Made by a program: the position numbers and the translations under genes. A stretch of DNA of 11,502 nucleotides from NCBI GenBank assembly GCA_964374095.1, contig CAYJXJ010000150.1, forward strand, positions 1 through 11,502. The letters run 5' to 3'. The notes under the pieces were generated by a model, which saw only the letters and a program-made list of their open reading frames with translations, did not search any database and had not been told where the DNA came from. This document shows, one piece after another, positions 1 through 6,844 of this stretch. Every line of letters begins with the position of its first letter. Within the stretch, counting starts at the first letter, position 1. Source of the DNA: CAYJXJ01 sp964374095 (GTDB lineage Bacteria; Elusimicrobiota; Elusimicrobia; UBA1565; UBA9628).

Positions 1-3000
1 GACGGCTTCGGCGGAACGACCCCGGCCTCGGGCGGCGCGCAGAGCTTCCACCTCGCCTTTCGCAATTCGGCCCCCGCGCCCCTGGTCTATCTGAGCACGG
101 CCTCGGTCTACAACCTGCACACGGCCTCGCCCGCGGTGGCCTTGGCCTGGCGGGACTCAGCCGACCAGGACGGCGATCCCGTCAGCTACCGTCTTGAAGT
201 CCGTACCAGCAGCGGCGACTGGCCGGCGGCCGGCCTGGGCGCCGCGACCTCATTCACGCTGGAACCCCTGTTCGAGACGACCTACTACTGGCGGGTCGCG
301 GCCTCCGACCCCTACGGCGGGGTCGCAACGGGCGCCTGGGCTTCCTTCGTCGCCCGCTTCGTCAACCAGCCGCCCAGCGCGATCGTTTACACCTCGACGC
401 CGGTTCTCATCACGCGGGAGACTTCCTACGCGCTCGCCTGGCGCGACACGGGCGATCCGGACGGGGACGCCTACGCGTACAGCGTATACCTCTCGACCGA
501 TCCCAGCCGCCTCGCCTCGGCTCAGGAAGGAACGCAGACCTCATTCAACCTCGCTTTCCAGTTCGGCACGACCTACTACTGGCGGGTTTCGGCGCGGGAC
601 TCATTCGGCGCCGCGACCACGGGAGCGGTGCAGAGCTTCCTGCCCGTGTTCAAGAACGCGGCGCCCGCCGCGCCGGCCGTGGCCGGCGGCGCGGGGACGC
701 TGTCGCAGCACACGCTCTCGCCGCAGGCGACCCTGTCGTGGAGCGTTGCCTGGGACCCGGATGGAGACGCCGTGGGCTACCGGGTCTTCTTCGGGACCTC
801 GGCCCAGGCCGCGGCCCTCGTGCAGGACGGGCCGGGGACCGCCTTCAGCGTCCCGCGCCCGCAGTTCGGGACCACCTACTACTGGCAGGTCGCCGCCTAC
901 GACCCCTACGGGGCCGTGGCGGCGACTCCCATGCAGACACTTCTCATCCAGCTCAACAACGCCGCGCCCTCCTCGCCGCAGCCGCGGTCAGGCACCGGCA
1001 GCCTGGCGACGCGCGAGACGGCGCAGCTTCTCTCGTGGTCCCCGTCCTTTGACGCGGACGGCGACCTGGTGACGTACGACCTGGCTCTCTCGACCAAGCC
1101 GGGGACCCTGGCGTTGGTCCAGTCCTCGACCGCGACGAGCTATGCGCTCGGCTTCCAGTTCGGGACCACCTACTACTGGCAGGTCACGGCGCGGGACGGG
1201 TTCGGGGGCGCGGCAGCTTCCGGGTTGCAAACCTTCGCGCCCAGCTTCCGCAACTCCGCTCCGAGCGTACCCGGCAACCTGAGCAAGACGGGGACCATCG
1301 CCTTCCACGGCTTCTCGCCCTCGCTCTCGTTCTTCTGGCAGGACTCGACGGACGCGGACGGGGACGCCTTCAGCTACGCGCTCTTTTTCGGCACCGATCC
1401 GGGGACGTTGACCCGCATCTCGCCCGCGTCCCTCGGCCACGCGCTCCCGAACCTCTCCGTGAACACCGCCTACTACTACCGCATCGTCGCCACGGACATC
1501 TACGGCGCCTCCTCGGAGTCCCCGGTCAACTGGGTCTACTTCCAGTTCTCGAACCAGGCGCCCGCGCCGTTCTCGGCCCTCGGGACGAGCGGCTCCGTGG
1601 TGAGCCGAGAGACCTCGGTCGGCCTGGCCTGGACCGCTGCGACGGACGCGGACGGCGATCCGCTCGGCTACCGGCTCTACGCCGGGACTTCGCTCGCCGG
1701 CATGACCCTCTCGGCCGATACGCTCCAGACCTCGGCTCTGTTGAGCGGCCTGTCTTTCGGGAGCACCTATTACTGGCGGGTGGAAGCCTATGACGGCTTC
1801 GGCGGCACGACGCCGGCTTCGGGCGGCGCGCAGAGCTTCCACCTCGCCTTCCGCAATTCGGCTCCCGCGCCCCTGGTCTATCTGAGCACGGCTTCGGCCT
1901 ACAACCTGCACACGAGCTCGCCTGCCGTGACGCTGTCCTGGCGAGCGCCGGCGGACGCCGACGGCGATCCGGTGGCCCATCGGCTGGAGATCCGCACGAG
2001 CGCCGGCGATCTGCCGGCGGCCGAACTAGCCGCGTCCACGTCCTTCGTGCTGGAGCCGCTGTTCGAAACGACGTACTACTGGCGCGTCCTCGCTTCGGAC
2101 CCCTACGGCGGCGTCTCGACGGGTCCCTGGACTTCGCTGGTCGCCCGCTTCGTCAACCAGCCGCCGAGCGCGGTTGTGTACACCTCGACTCCGGTGCTGG
2201 TCACGCGGGCGGACTCCTACTCGCTCTCATGGAAGGACACGGGCGATCCCGACGGAGATGGCTATTCGTACAGACTCTACCTCTCGACCGATCCAAGCAG
2301 GCTTGAGCTGGCCCAGCAGGGGACTCTAGCCTCGTACAACCTCGCCTTCCAGTTCGGCGCGACCTACTACTGGCAGGTCCGGGTCGCGGACCCCTTCGGC
2401 GCCGTCACCTCCGGGCTCGTGCAGGCCTTCCTGCCGGTGTTCAAGAATGCGGCGCCCCCGGCTCCCACTGTGGCAGGCGGCGCTGGCGCATTGGCTCAGC
2501 ACACCCTGTCGCCCAGGGCGGACCTCTCCTGGTCCGCGGTGGCGGACCCGGACGGCGACGCGGTGGGCTACAAGCTCTACCTCGGAACTTCGGCGGGTAC
2601 CCTAGCCTTGGCGCAGGACGGTCCTGGGACCGCTTTCAGCGTTCCGAGCCCGCAGTTCGGAACCACCTACTACTGGCAGGTCTCGGCCTACGACGCCTAC
2701 GGCGGCTCCGCGGCCCTACCGCTCCAAACCACCCTCGTCCAGCTTCGCAATGCCGCCCCGGCCCCCTTCGCGAGCACCTCGGGAACCGGGACCCTGCAAA
2801 CACGCGAGAAGTCGGTCACGCTGGGCTGGGAGGCCTCCCCCGACCCGGATGCCGATCTCGTGGCCTACGGGCTCCGGCTCTCGACCTACGCGTTGGTCCT
2901 GCCTCTAATGGCCGTTTCCACCACTCCGGGTCACGCGCTCGCGTTCGAGTACGGGACGACCTACTACTGGCTGGTCGAAGCCTACGACGGCTACGGCGCC

Positions 3001-3738
3001 ACGACGACGATCTCCGGCGGGCTCCGGACGTTTCTGCCGGTGTTCCTGAACGACCCACCCGAGCCGCTATCGCTCGCCGCCCCGTTCAAAGGCTCGCCGG
3101 TCGTCGCGACGATGAAGAACGGCGTCGAGGTCTCTTGGGAGCGGGTGAGGAATCCGCAGGACGACCCCATCGCCTACACCGTCTACCTGGGCGGGTCGCC
3201 GGACTCCCTCCAGGTCGTCGCGCGCATCGACCAGCAGGCATCGCCCGCCGGCGCCCGCGTGTCCACCCTGTACTCCGCTGCGAGGCCCCAGTCGCAGGTC
3301 GAACTCGACGGCGAGACCATCCGGCTGCGGCTGACCGGCCTCGATTACTACCGCTCGTACTACTTCCGCCTCGAAGCGTCCAATCCCTACGGCGCGAAGA
3401 GCAGCACGCCGCTTCAGACCTTCTCGCTCTCGGCGCTCTCGGGGTTCCCCAAGGCGTACAACTACCCAAATCCCTTCAGCCCCGGACGCGGCGGCACCCG
3501 GATCGTGTTCAACGCGCCTCCCTCCGGGTACTCGCGGGCGACCGTCTCGATCTACTCCGAGCTTCAGGACCTGCTCTTCCGGCGCGAATACGCGAACATC
3601 CCGCCCGGCGTCAGCGAGGTCGCCTTCGACGGCCGCGACCGGTACGGCCGGCCCCTCTTCAACGGCAGCTACATCTGCCATGTGCGTTTCGAGGGGCCGG
3701 AAGACAAGGAGACCTTCTACCTCATGGTGGTGAAATGA
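1..3738 (+). CDS. Giant secreted fibronectin-type-III-like repeat protein with C-terminal sorting (FlgD-Ig/T9SS-type) domain, 5' truncated
   Basis: The frame is open from the first base, so the true start lies upstream; 1245 codons are visible. The protein is a row of about 100-residue FnIII-like domains. Each has a Trp strand, a DxDGD-Y motif and a TTYYWxVxAxDxxG strand near its end. Eleven domains follow a partial one: 67-366, 367-657, 658-960, 961-1254, 1255-1554, 1555-1857, 1858-2157, 2158-2448, 2449-2751, 2752-3051 and about 3052-3438. The last is longer (about 129 aa) and diverged, with NPQDD instead of DPDGD. The C-terminal ~100 residues (from 3439) start with YNYPNPFSP and end in LMVVK, like the FlgD-Ig/type IX secretion C-terminal sorting fold. 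It is probably exported, as a surface adhesin or stalk; this role is inferred. No catalytic domain is seen. The stop overlaps the start of the PorV-like gene (ATGA), so the two are probably co-translated. Confidence 0.9.
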   Translation, partial: DGFGGTTPASGGAQSFHLAFRNSAPAPLVYLSTASVYNLHTASPAVALAWRDSADQDGDPVSYRLEVRTSSGDWPAAGLGAATSFTLEPLFETTYYWRVAASDPYGGVATGAWASFVARFVNQPPSAIVYTSTPVLITRETSYALAWRDTGDPDGDAYAYSVYLSTDPSRLASAQEGTQTSFNLAFQFGTTYYWRVSARDSFGAATTGAVQSFLPVFKNAAPAAPAVAGGAGTLSQHTLSPQATLSWSVAWDPDGDAVGYRVFFGTSAQAAALVQDGPGTAFSVPRPQFGTTYYWQVAAYDPYGAVAATPMQTLLIQLNNAAPSSPQPRSGTGSLATRETAQLLSWSPSFDADGDLVTYDLALSTKPGTLALVQSSTATSYALGFQFGTTYYWQVTARDGFGGAAASGLQTFAPSFRNSAPSVPGNLSKTGTIAFHGFSPSLSFFWQDSTDADGDAFSYALFFGTDPGTLTRISPASLGHALPNLSVNTAYYYRIVATDIYGASSESPVNWVYFQFSNQAPAPFSALGTSGSVVSRETSVGLAWTAATDADGDPLGYRLYAGTSLAGMTLSADTLQTSALLSGLSFGSTYYWRVEAYDGFGGTTPASGGAQSFHLAFRNSAPAPLVYLSTASAYNLHTSSPAVTLSWRAPADADGDPVAHRLEIRTSAGDLPAAELAASTSFVLEPLFETTYYWRVLASDPYGGVSTGPWTSLVARFVNQPPSAVVYTSTPVLVTRADSYSLSWKDTGDPDGDGYSYRLYLSTDPSRLELAQQGTLASYNLAFQFGATYYWQVRVADPFGAVTSGLVQAFLPVFKNAAPPAPTVAGGAGALAQHTLSPRADLSWSAVADPDGDAVGYKLYLGTSAGTLALAQDGPGTAFSVPSPQFGTTYYWQVSAYDAYGGSAALPLQTTLVQLRNAAPAPFASTSGTGTLQTREKSVTLGWEASPDPDADLVAYGLRLSTYALVLPLMAVSTTPGHALAFEYGTTYYWLVEAYDGYGATTTISGGLRTFLPVFLNDPPEPLSLAAPFKGSPVVATMKNGVEVSWERVRNPQDDPIAYTVYLGGSPDSLQVVARIDQQASPAGARVSTLYSAARPQSQVELDGETIRLRLTGLDYYRSYYFRLEASNPYGAKSSTPLQTFSLSALSGFPKAYNYPNPFSPGRGGTRIVFNAPPSGYSRATVSIYSELQDLLFRREYANIPPGVSEVAFDGRDRYGRPLFNGSYICHVRFEGPEDKETFYLMVVK
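67..1857 (+). repeat. Higher-order coding repeat, unit 1: six FnIII-like domains (A-B-C-D-E-F), 1791 bp
   Basis: Domain-scale repeats are organised in a larger period of 1791 bp (597 codons). Anchors recur at exactly this offset: position 1 versus 1792, 361 versus 2152, and 655 versus 2446. Within the unit the domains alternate in type. Odd ones (A, C, E) carry an H-x-x-SP motif near their N-terminus (LHTASP, QHTLSP, FHGFSP). Even ones (B, D, F) carry TRET/SRET at the same place. The hierarchy is therefore single domain, pair, then hexad. Bases 1-66 are the end of a preceding F-type domain, so at least one more unit lies upstream. Confidence 0.85.
1858..3051 (+). repeat. Higher-order coding repeat, unit 2, shortened: domains A'-B'-C' plus a D/F chimeric domain
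   Basis: A', B' and C' (1858-2157, 2158-2448, 2449-2751) have the same lengths as A, B and C in unit 1 (300, 291 and 303 bp) and line up at a constant offset of 1791. The fourth domain (2752-3051) starts like D (SGTGTLQTRE, LVAY-LRLST) but ends like F (VEAYDGYG, TTTISGG). This suggests that D, E and F collapsed into one domain by recombination. Its calcium-site-like DPDGD is DPDAD. Confidence 0.75.
3439..3738 (+). other. C-terminal sorting-type domain of the FnIII protein
   Basis: About 99 codons at the 3' end of the repeat gene encode a separate Ig-like fold. It has the YNYPNPFSP entry motif (codons 3457-3483), a TRIVF strand, a VSIYSE strand, a GRDRYGRPLFNGSY turn and a terminal hydrophobic-Lys strand (YLMVVK). 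This pattern matches FlgD Ig-like and type IX secretion type A C-terminal domains. In Bacteroidota such domains are recognised by PorV-type barrels; a PorV-like gene follows directly. Confidence 0.7.
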
Positions 3739-5597
3739 TGCGAGTCCTCCTGCAACTGCTGGCCCTCTATCTCGGCGGCGTCCCCGCCTGCGCGCAGACC
3801 GTCGGCGCGACCCACCTGCTCACCCGCGGACCGGGCGCCGAGGCCGCGGCCCTGGGCAACTCGGTCGTGCCGGTGGTGCGCGACCCCTCGGCCCTGTACT
3901 GGAACCCGGCGGGCCTCGCCAACGCCGGCGGGATGATGATGGGCGAGCACCTCTTCCTCTATGACGGCGCCCGCTACAACTTCGTCGGGCTTTCCGTGCC
4001 CTCCCGGCTCGGGACCTTCGGGCTGGGCGCCCTTCAACTGGACCGGGGGAACATCATCGCCCGGAACGCCATCGACGACCCGGGAAGCAAGGTTTCCAAC
4101 ACTCAGACCGACTTTCCCATGGGCTTCGCCCGGCGTCTCGGCGAGTATTTCGCGGCCGGCGGCACGGCCAACCTCCTGCGCTTCGATCTCGCCGGCTACA
4201 AGGACGTGGGCCTGGGCGTGGACCTGGGCGGCCAGGCCTTCGCGCCCTCCGACGACGTGTGGCCGCTCCGCCAGCCCTTCTGGTCCTTCGGCGCCGTGCT
4301 GAAGAACCTCCTCCAGCCGGACATCAAGCTGGACCAGGAGCGCGAGACCTTCCCGCGCGAGCTGCGCGGCGGCCTGAGCGTGTCGTTCGCGGCCGCGTCG
4401 CGGGCCTCGCTTGGATCAGGCGTCATCCACCACGACCGGGCCGAGCTCTCGATGTCCTTCAGGAAGGTCTCGGGCGAGCCCGGCCTCCACCCGGGGTTGG
4501 GTATGAGCTACGCCTACGAGAACATGGTCGTCCTGCGCCTCGGCTACGACCATGGGCTGGCCGGCGGCGTCGGCCTGAAGACGGGAGACGGCAAGTTCAG
4601 CATCGACTACGCGCTGGAGAACAAGCCCTTGTCCATGAACCACCGCTTCACCCTTTCCTACCGGTTCATCGCGCCCAAGGCCCCTGCGCCGCGTCCGGCG
4701 GCGGAAGAAGTGGACGAGGACTACGCCCGCGCGCTCGCGCGCGCCCAGGGCCTCTCCCAGGAGCACTTCCTGAGGGGCCAGGGCCAATTCAAGGAGCAGC
4801 ATTACCACGACGCGCTTGCGCCCTTGCGGGTCGCCGCGATGCTCGATCCTGAGGATTCCGAGAAGGCGTCCGCCTACCGCAGGGCCCTGGAGGTAGCGCG
4901 CCGGGAGAAGCTGCGCCGCCTCACCGCGGAGAGGGACGCGGCCCTGGCGCGAGAGGACGGTCCCGGAACCTACAAGGCCGCCGCGCGGATGCTCGCGCTC
5001 AGGCCCGGCGACCACGAGCGGCTCGCGTCCATCGTGAGGCGCGTGCTGGCCCGGGCCGAGGACTCCGCGCTTGAGGCCGCCGCGACCGAAATCTTCGACG
5101 AACGGAACGCCCTGGTCGCGCGGATGGGTTCAGCCGGCCTCGTCTCGGAGCAGGTCCGGCTCGTGGAGAGCCTGGAGGTCTGCCTGGCAAGCGGGACCAC
5201 CGCAAGCGTCGCCGCTCTGAAGGCAAAGGTCGCAGCCGTCGGCGAAGAGCTGCGCGCCCGCCTGGAGGCGGAGGCTGCCGGCGCCGAGAAGGCCGGGGCG
5301 CCCGGGAAAGCCTACCGGGCCCTGGCCGAACTGCGCCGCGCCTTCCCGCAGGACGCCGCGCTGGAGAAGCGCGCGGCGGCGGTCCGGGACTCCGCCCGCG
5401 CGTCGCTCACCCTCAAGGAACGGCTCTACCTGCGCAGGCTCTACTTCCTGGCCGCCATCCAGTACGCCAACGGCAACGCCGAAGGCGCGGGCGACATGCT
5501 GGAGGAGATCCTCCGCCGCGACCCGGCGGACGGGCCGGCCGGGCGCCTGGAGGAGACCATGGCGACGGCGATCGTGATGGAAGAGGAACTCAAATGA
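3735..5597 (+). CDS. PorV/PorQ-like outer-membrane beta-barrel protein with C-terminal TPR-like/coiled-coil extension
   Basis: 620 aa from ATG 3735; ATG 3738 (second codon) is an equal candidate. Residues 1-20 look like a signal peptide, with a hydrophobic leucine-rich core and likely cleavage at ACA|QT. Residues about 22-311 resemble PorV/PorQ (FadL-related) barrels. They show an early alternation-rich N-terminal segment, a D-P-S-A-LYWNPAGL motif at about 51-61, many short amphipathic beta strands and a closing FTLSYRF strand at 305-311. After a Pro/Ala linker, residues 325-620 are Ala/Leu/Arg/Glu-rich helices with TPR-like stretches at about 344-376 and 567-605. Typical PorV/PorQ proteins end at the barrel, so the ~300-residue tail is an addition; it would lie in the periplasm. 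Overlap with the preceding FnIII/CTD gene fits a client-receptor pair. The family call is from motif recognition only; the client role is inferred. Confidence 0.75.
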   Translation: MMRVLLQLLALYLGGVPACAQTVGATHLLTRGPGAEAAALGNSVVPVVRDPSALYWNPAGLANAGGMMMGEHLFLYDGARYNFVGLSVPSRLGTFGLGALQLDRGNIIARNAIDDPGSKVSNTQTDFPMGFARRLGEYFAAGGTANLLRFDLAGYKDVGLGVDLGGQAFAPSDDVWPLRQPFWSFGAVLKNLLQPDIKLDQERETFPRELRGGLSVSFAAASRASLGSGVIHHDRAELSMSFRKVSGEPGLHPGLGMSYAYENMVVLRLGYDHGLAGGVGLKTGDGKFSIDYALENKPLSMNHRFTLSYRFIAPKAPAPRPAAEEVDEDYARALARAQGLSQEHFLRGQGQFKEQHYHDALAPLRVAAMLDPEDSEKASAYRRALEVARREKLRRLTAERDAALAREDGPGTYKAAARMLALRPGDHERLASIVRRVLARAEDSALEAAATEIFDERNALVARMGSAGLVSEQVRLVESLEVCLASGTTASVAALKAKVAAVGEELRARLEAEAAGAEKAGAPGKAYRALAELRRAFPQDAALEKRAAAVRDSARASLTLKERLYLRRLYFLAAIQYANGNAEGAGDMLEEILRRDPADGPAGRLEETMATAIVMEEELK

Positions 5598-5600
5598 GAG

Positions 5601-5605
5601 GGAGG
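5601..5605 (+). promoter_or_regulatory. Shine-Dalgarno GGAGG deciding the virB2 start
   Basis: GGAGG lies 9 nt before ATG 5615. The longer in-frame alternative, ATG 5594, overlaps the previous stop but would place this motif inside the coding region and add seven residues before the signal peptide. Start 5615 is therefore preferred. Confidence 0.75.
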
Positions 5606-5614
5606 TCAAACGAC

Positions 5615-5917
5615 ATGAGGAAAACGACGGAACGGCTGCTGACCGGGCTGGGCCTGCTGGCCTTCAGCGCGCCCGCCTGGGCGGCGTACGGCAACGAAGG
5701 GGCGGTGGGGAGTTTCCTGGACCAGTCCGCGAACTGGCTGGTGACGATCCTCGGCCCGGGCATCTTCGTGATCGGCGTCATCATGGTGGGCATCAGCCTG
5801 GCCATGGGCGACCAGGACGCGATGCGCAAGGGCGGCTACGTGGTCGGGGGCGGGGCGCTCATCTTCCTGTCCCAGTCCGTGGTGGCGATCTTGAAGCGCC
5901 TGGCGGGCGGGTTCTAG
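5615..5917 (+). CDS. virB2: VirB2/TrbC-family conjugative pilin
   Basis: 100 aa. It would form the pilus subunit of a type IV secretion system: exported, membrane-inserted, then polymerised. The N-terminus has Arg/Lys at residues 2-3 and a hydrophobic core to residue 19. A signal peptidase site AWA|AYG at 23/24 leaves a mature protein of about 77 aa. Two transmembrane helices follow (about 42-64 and 74-93), separated by a short polar loop (GDQDAMRKGG), the usual TrbC/VirB2 topology and size. Start 5615 is chosen for its Shine-Dalgarno and because it gives a standard signal peptide. It lies 17 nt after the PorV-like stop and heads the secretion genes. It is one of only two genes here with a full stand-alone ribosome site, which fits the high expression a pilin needs. 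Confidence 0.85.
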   Translation: MRKTTERLLTGLGLLAFSAPAWAAYGNEGAVGSFLDQSANWLVTILGPGIFVIGVIMVGISLAMGDQDAMRKGGYVVGGGALIFLSQSVVAILKRLAGGF

Positions 5918-6010
5918 GCGATGCGGCGGACCCGCGGCTGGACGACGGCCGGGGAACTGGCCCCGTTGGTCCTTCAGGCCATCTGGGACCTCAAAAGGAG
6001 GACGATACGC
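5918..6010 (+). other. 93-nt virB2-ssb spacer, open in the ssb frame from ATG 5921
   Basis: This is the longest gap between assigned genes. It ends with the strong ssb ribosome site. The ssb frame is uninterrupted back to ATG 5921, which would code a 30-residue basic, partly amphipathic extension (GELAPLVLQAIWDLKRR). I see no ribosome site for 5921 and no promoter or long hairpin here; it is either leader RNA or an alternative N-terminus. Confidence 0.45.
5993..6001 (+). promoter_or_regulatory. Strong Shine-Dalgarno AAAAGGAGG deciding the ssb start
   Basis: AAAAGGAGG ends 9 nt before ATG 6011. The in-frame upstream ATG 5921 has no comparable motif. The match to the 16S tail is the best in the window, suggesting that ssb is translated independently of its neighbours. 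Confidence 0.75.
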
Positions 6011-6496
6011 ATGGAAGACGGAAGGGAGCAGCAGGAGGCGGAGGAGGCGGAGGCCGGACGGCCGGGAAAGCCCGCCGTCCCGGAGGAGAACGAGGCGCGC
6101 GTGGTGGGAAGGATCGTCAACCCCGCGAAGCTCAAGGAGGGCACGACGGCGAAGGGGTCGCCCTACAAGATGGCCCGCTTCACGCTGGCCGCCAACCGCA
6201 CGTTCAAAGACTCCTCGGGAAGTCGGGGCCGTGAGACGGACTTCATCCCGGTCGTGGTCTGGGGAGCGCTGGCCGAGGCGGTCGTCAAGGCGGGCAAGGG
6301 GTCCGCCTTGCGGGTCGAGGGCAGGATCAAGACCTACCAGGTCGAGGGCAAGGGGTACCGCTGGGAGTTGAAGTGCGACACCCTGCAGGTCCTCGATCTG
6401 CGGCCGGCGGCGCGGCCGGAGCCGGAAGACGGAAAGACGCAGGCCGCGGGCGAGGGCGCGGCGGAACAGCAGCAGGAGGAGTTGATCCCGTACTGA
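6011..6496 (+). CDS. ssb: Single-stranded DNA-binding protein (SSB, OB fold)
   Basis: 161 aa. It binds and protects ssDNA, probably the transferred strand or the recipient-side intermediate. Residues 1-27 are an acidic, Gln/Glu-rich leader. The OB fold covers about 28-131: VVGRIVNPAKL strand, MARFTLAANRTF, ETDFIPVVVWGALAE, GSALRVEGRIKT and the final strand LQVLDL, all recognisable SSB landmarks. A disordered acidic tail ends in EELIPY, close to the canonical DDIPF tip that recruits DNA-processing partners. Start 6011 is supported by the strong ribosome site; the frame stays open back to ATG 5921, which would add 30 basic residues. The location between virB2 and virB3 is unusual for a housekeeping ssb and points to an accessory SSB of the transfer system. 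The family call is secure; the role is inferred from context. Confidence 0.9.
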   Translation: MEDGREQQEAEEAEAGRPGKPAVPEENEARVVGRIVNPAKLKEGTTAKGSPYKMARFTLAANRTFKDSSGSRGRETDFIPVVVWGALAEAVVKAGKGSALRVEGRIKTYQVEGKGYRWELKCDTLQVLDLRPAARPEPEDGKTQAAGEGAAEQQQEELIPY

Positions 6497-6501
6497 CGAA
6501 C

Positions 6502-6534
6502 CGCCCCGGCGCCGGCCGGACCGGCGCCGGGGCG
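6502..6534 (+). terminator. Strong GC-only hairpin between ssb and virB3 (terminator-like or attenuator/RNA-processing site)
   Basis: Arms 6502-6515 and 6521-6534 are perfectly complementary over 14 bp (CGCCCCGGCGCCGG with its reverse complement) around the 5-nt loop CCGGA. It begins 5 nt after the ssb stop and ends 13 nt before the virB3 ATG. There is no true U-run afterwards (CCAATTTG), so it is not a textbook intrinsic terminator. It may cause partial termination, stabilise the 3' end of the virB2-ssb message, or affect virB3 translation. Confidence 0.5.
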
Positions 6535-6547
6535 CCAATTTGAAGAC

Positions 6548-6844
6548 ATGGAACCTATGCGCGTCTACCGAAACATCAACATGCCGGACAAGTTCTTCGG
6601 CCTTGAGCTGGCCGACGGCTGCGCACTCCTGTTCGTCTTCTTCGTGGCCTTTATGGTGAACCGCGAGGGGCTGTTCTCGAACGGGTTGGCGCTGCTCCTC
6701 GTCTACTTCGGCCTGCGGGCGCTCAAGCGGGGCAAGCCCCACGGCTACCTCCTCGTCCTGACGAGGTACGTCCTCATGAGCCGGTTCAAGAGGGAGCCGG
6801 CCTTCGGGAACGCCGAGCTTGTTGACGCCGGAGGCACGCGATGA
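6548..6844 (+). CDS. virB3: VirB3/TraL-family inner-membrane protein of the type IV secretion system
   Basis: 98 aa from ATG 6548; ATG 6557 (MRVYRNINMPDK) is an alternative and neither has a strong ribosome site. VirB3/TraL is a small inner-membrane protein needed for pilus assembly that works with VirB4. Visible are a short cytoplasmic N-terminus with FFGLEL, a hydrophobic hairpin (about 22-37 and 42-56) and the KRGKPHGYL segment at 60-68, which resembles the KxGxPxGY region of F-type TraL. Size and position directly before virB4 fit. Its stop overlaps the virB4 start (ATGA), so translation is probably coupled. Confidence 0.8.
   Translation: MEPMRVYRNINMPDKFFGLELADGCALLFVFFVAFMVNREGLFSNGLALLLVYFGLRALKRGKPHGYLLVLTRYVLMSRFKREPAFGNAELVDAGGTR

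Noticed and set aside
988..1980. 330-codon open frame on the - strand inside the FnIII array
   Set aside because: Shadow of repeated + strand coding sequence; low-complexity Arg/Gly/Glu-rich product.
1..3051. Periodic repeats as a CRISPR array or non-coding satellite
   Set aside because: Period is in whole codons (97-101), changes are mostly synonymous and the frame is open throughout: coding domain repeats.
3135..3734. Upstream extension of the PorV-like frame to 3135 (820 aa)
   Set aside because: The first 200 codons are an Arg/Pro-rich shadow of the FnIII gene; a clean signal peptide begins only at 3735.
3439..5597. A complete type IX secretion system
   Set aside because: Only a sorting-type domain and a PorV-like barrel are visible; no PorK/L/M/N, SprA-like or PorU gene lies in the window.
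5606..6742. 378-codon open frame on the - strand across virB2, ssb and virB3
   Set aside because: It opposes three recognisable genes, is Arg/Pro/Leu-rich and shows no domain.
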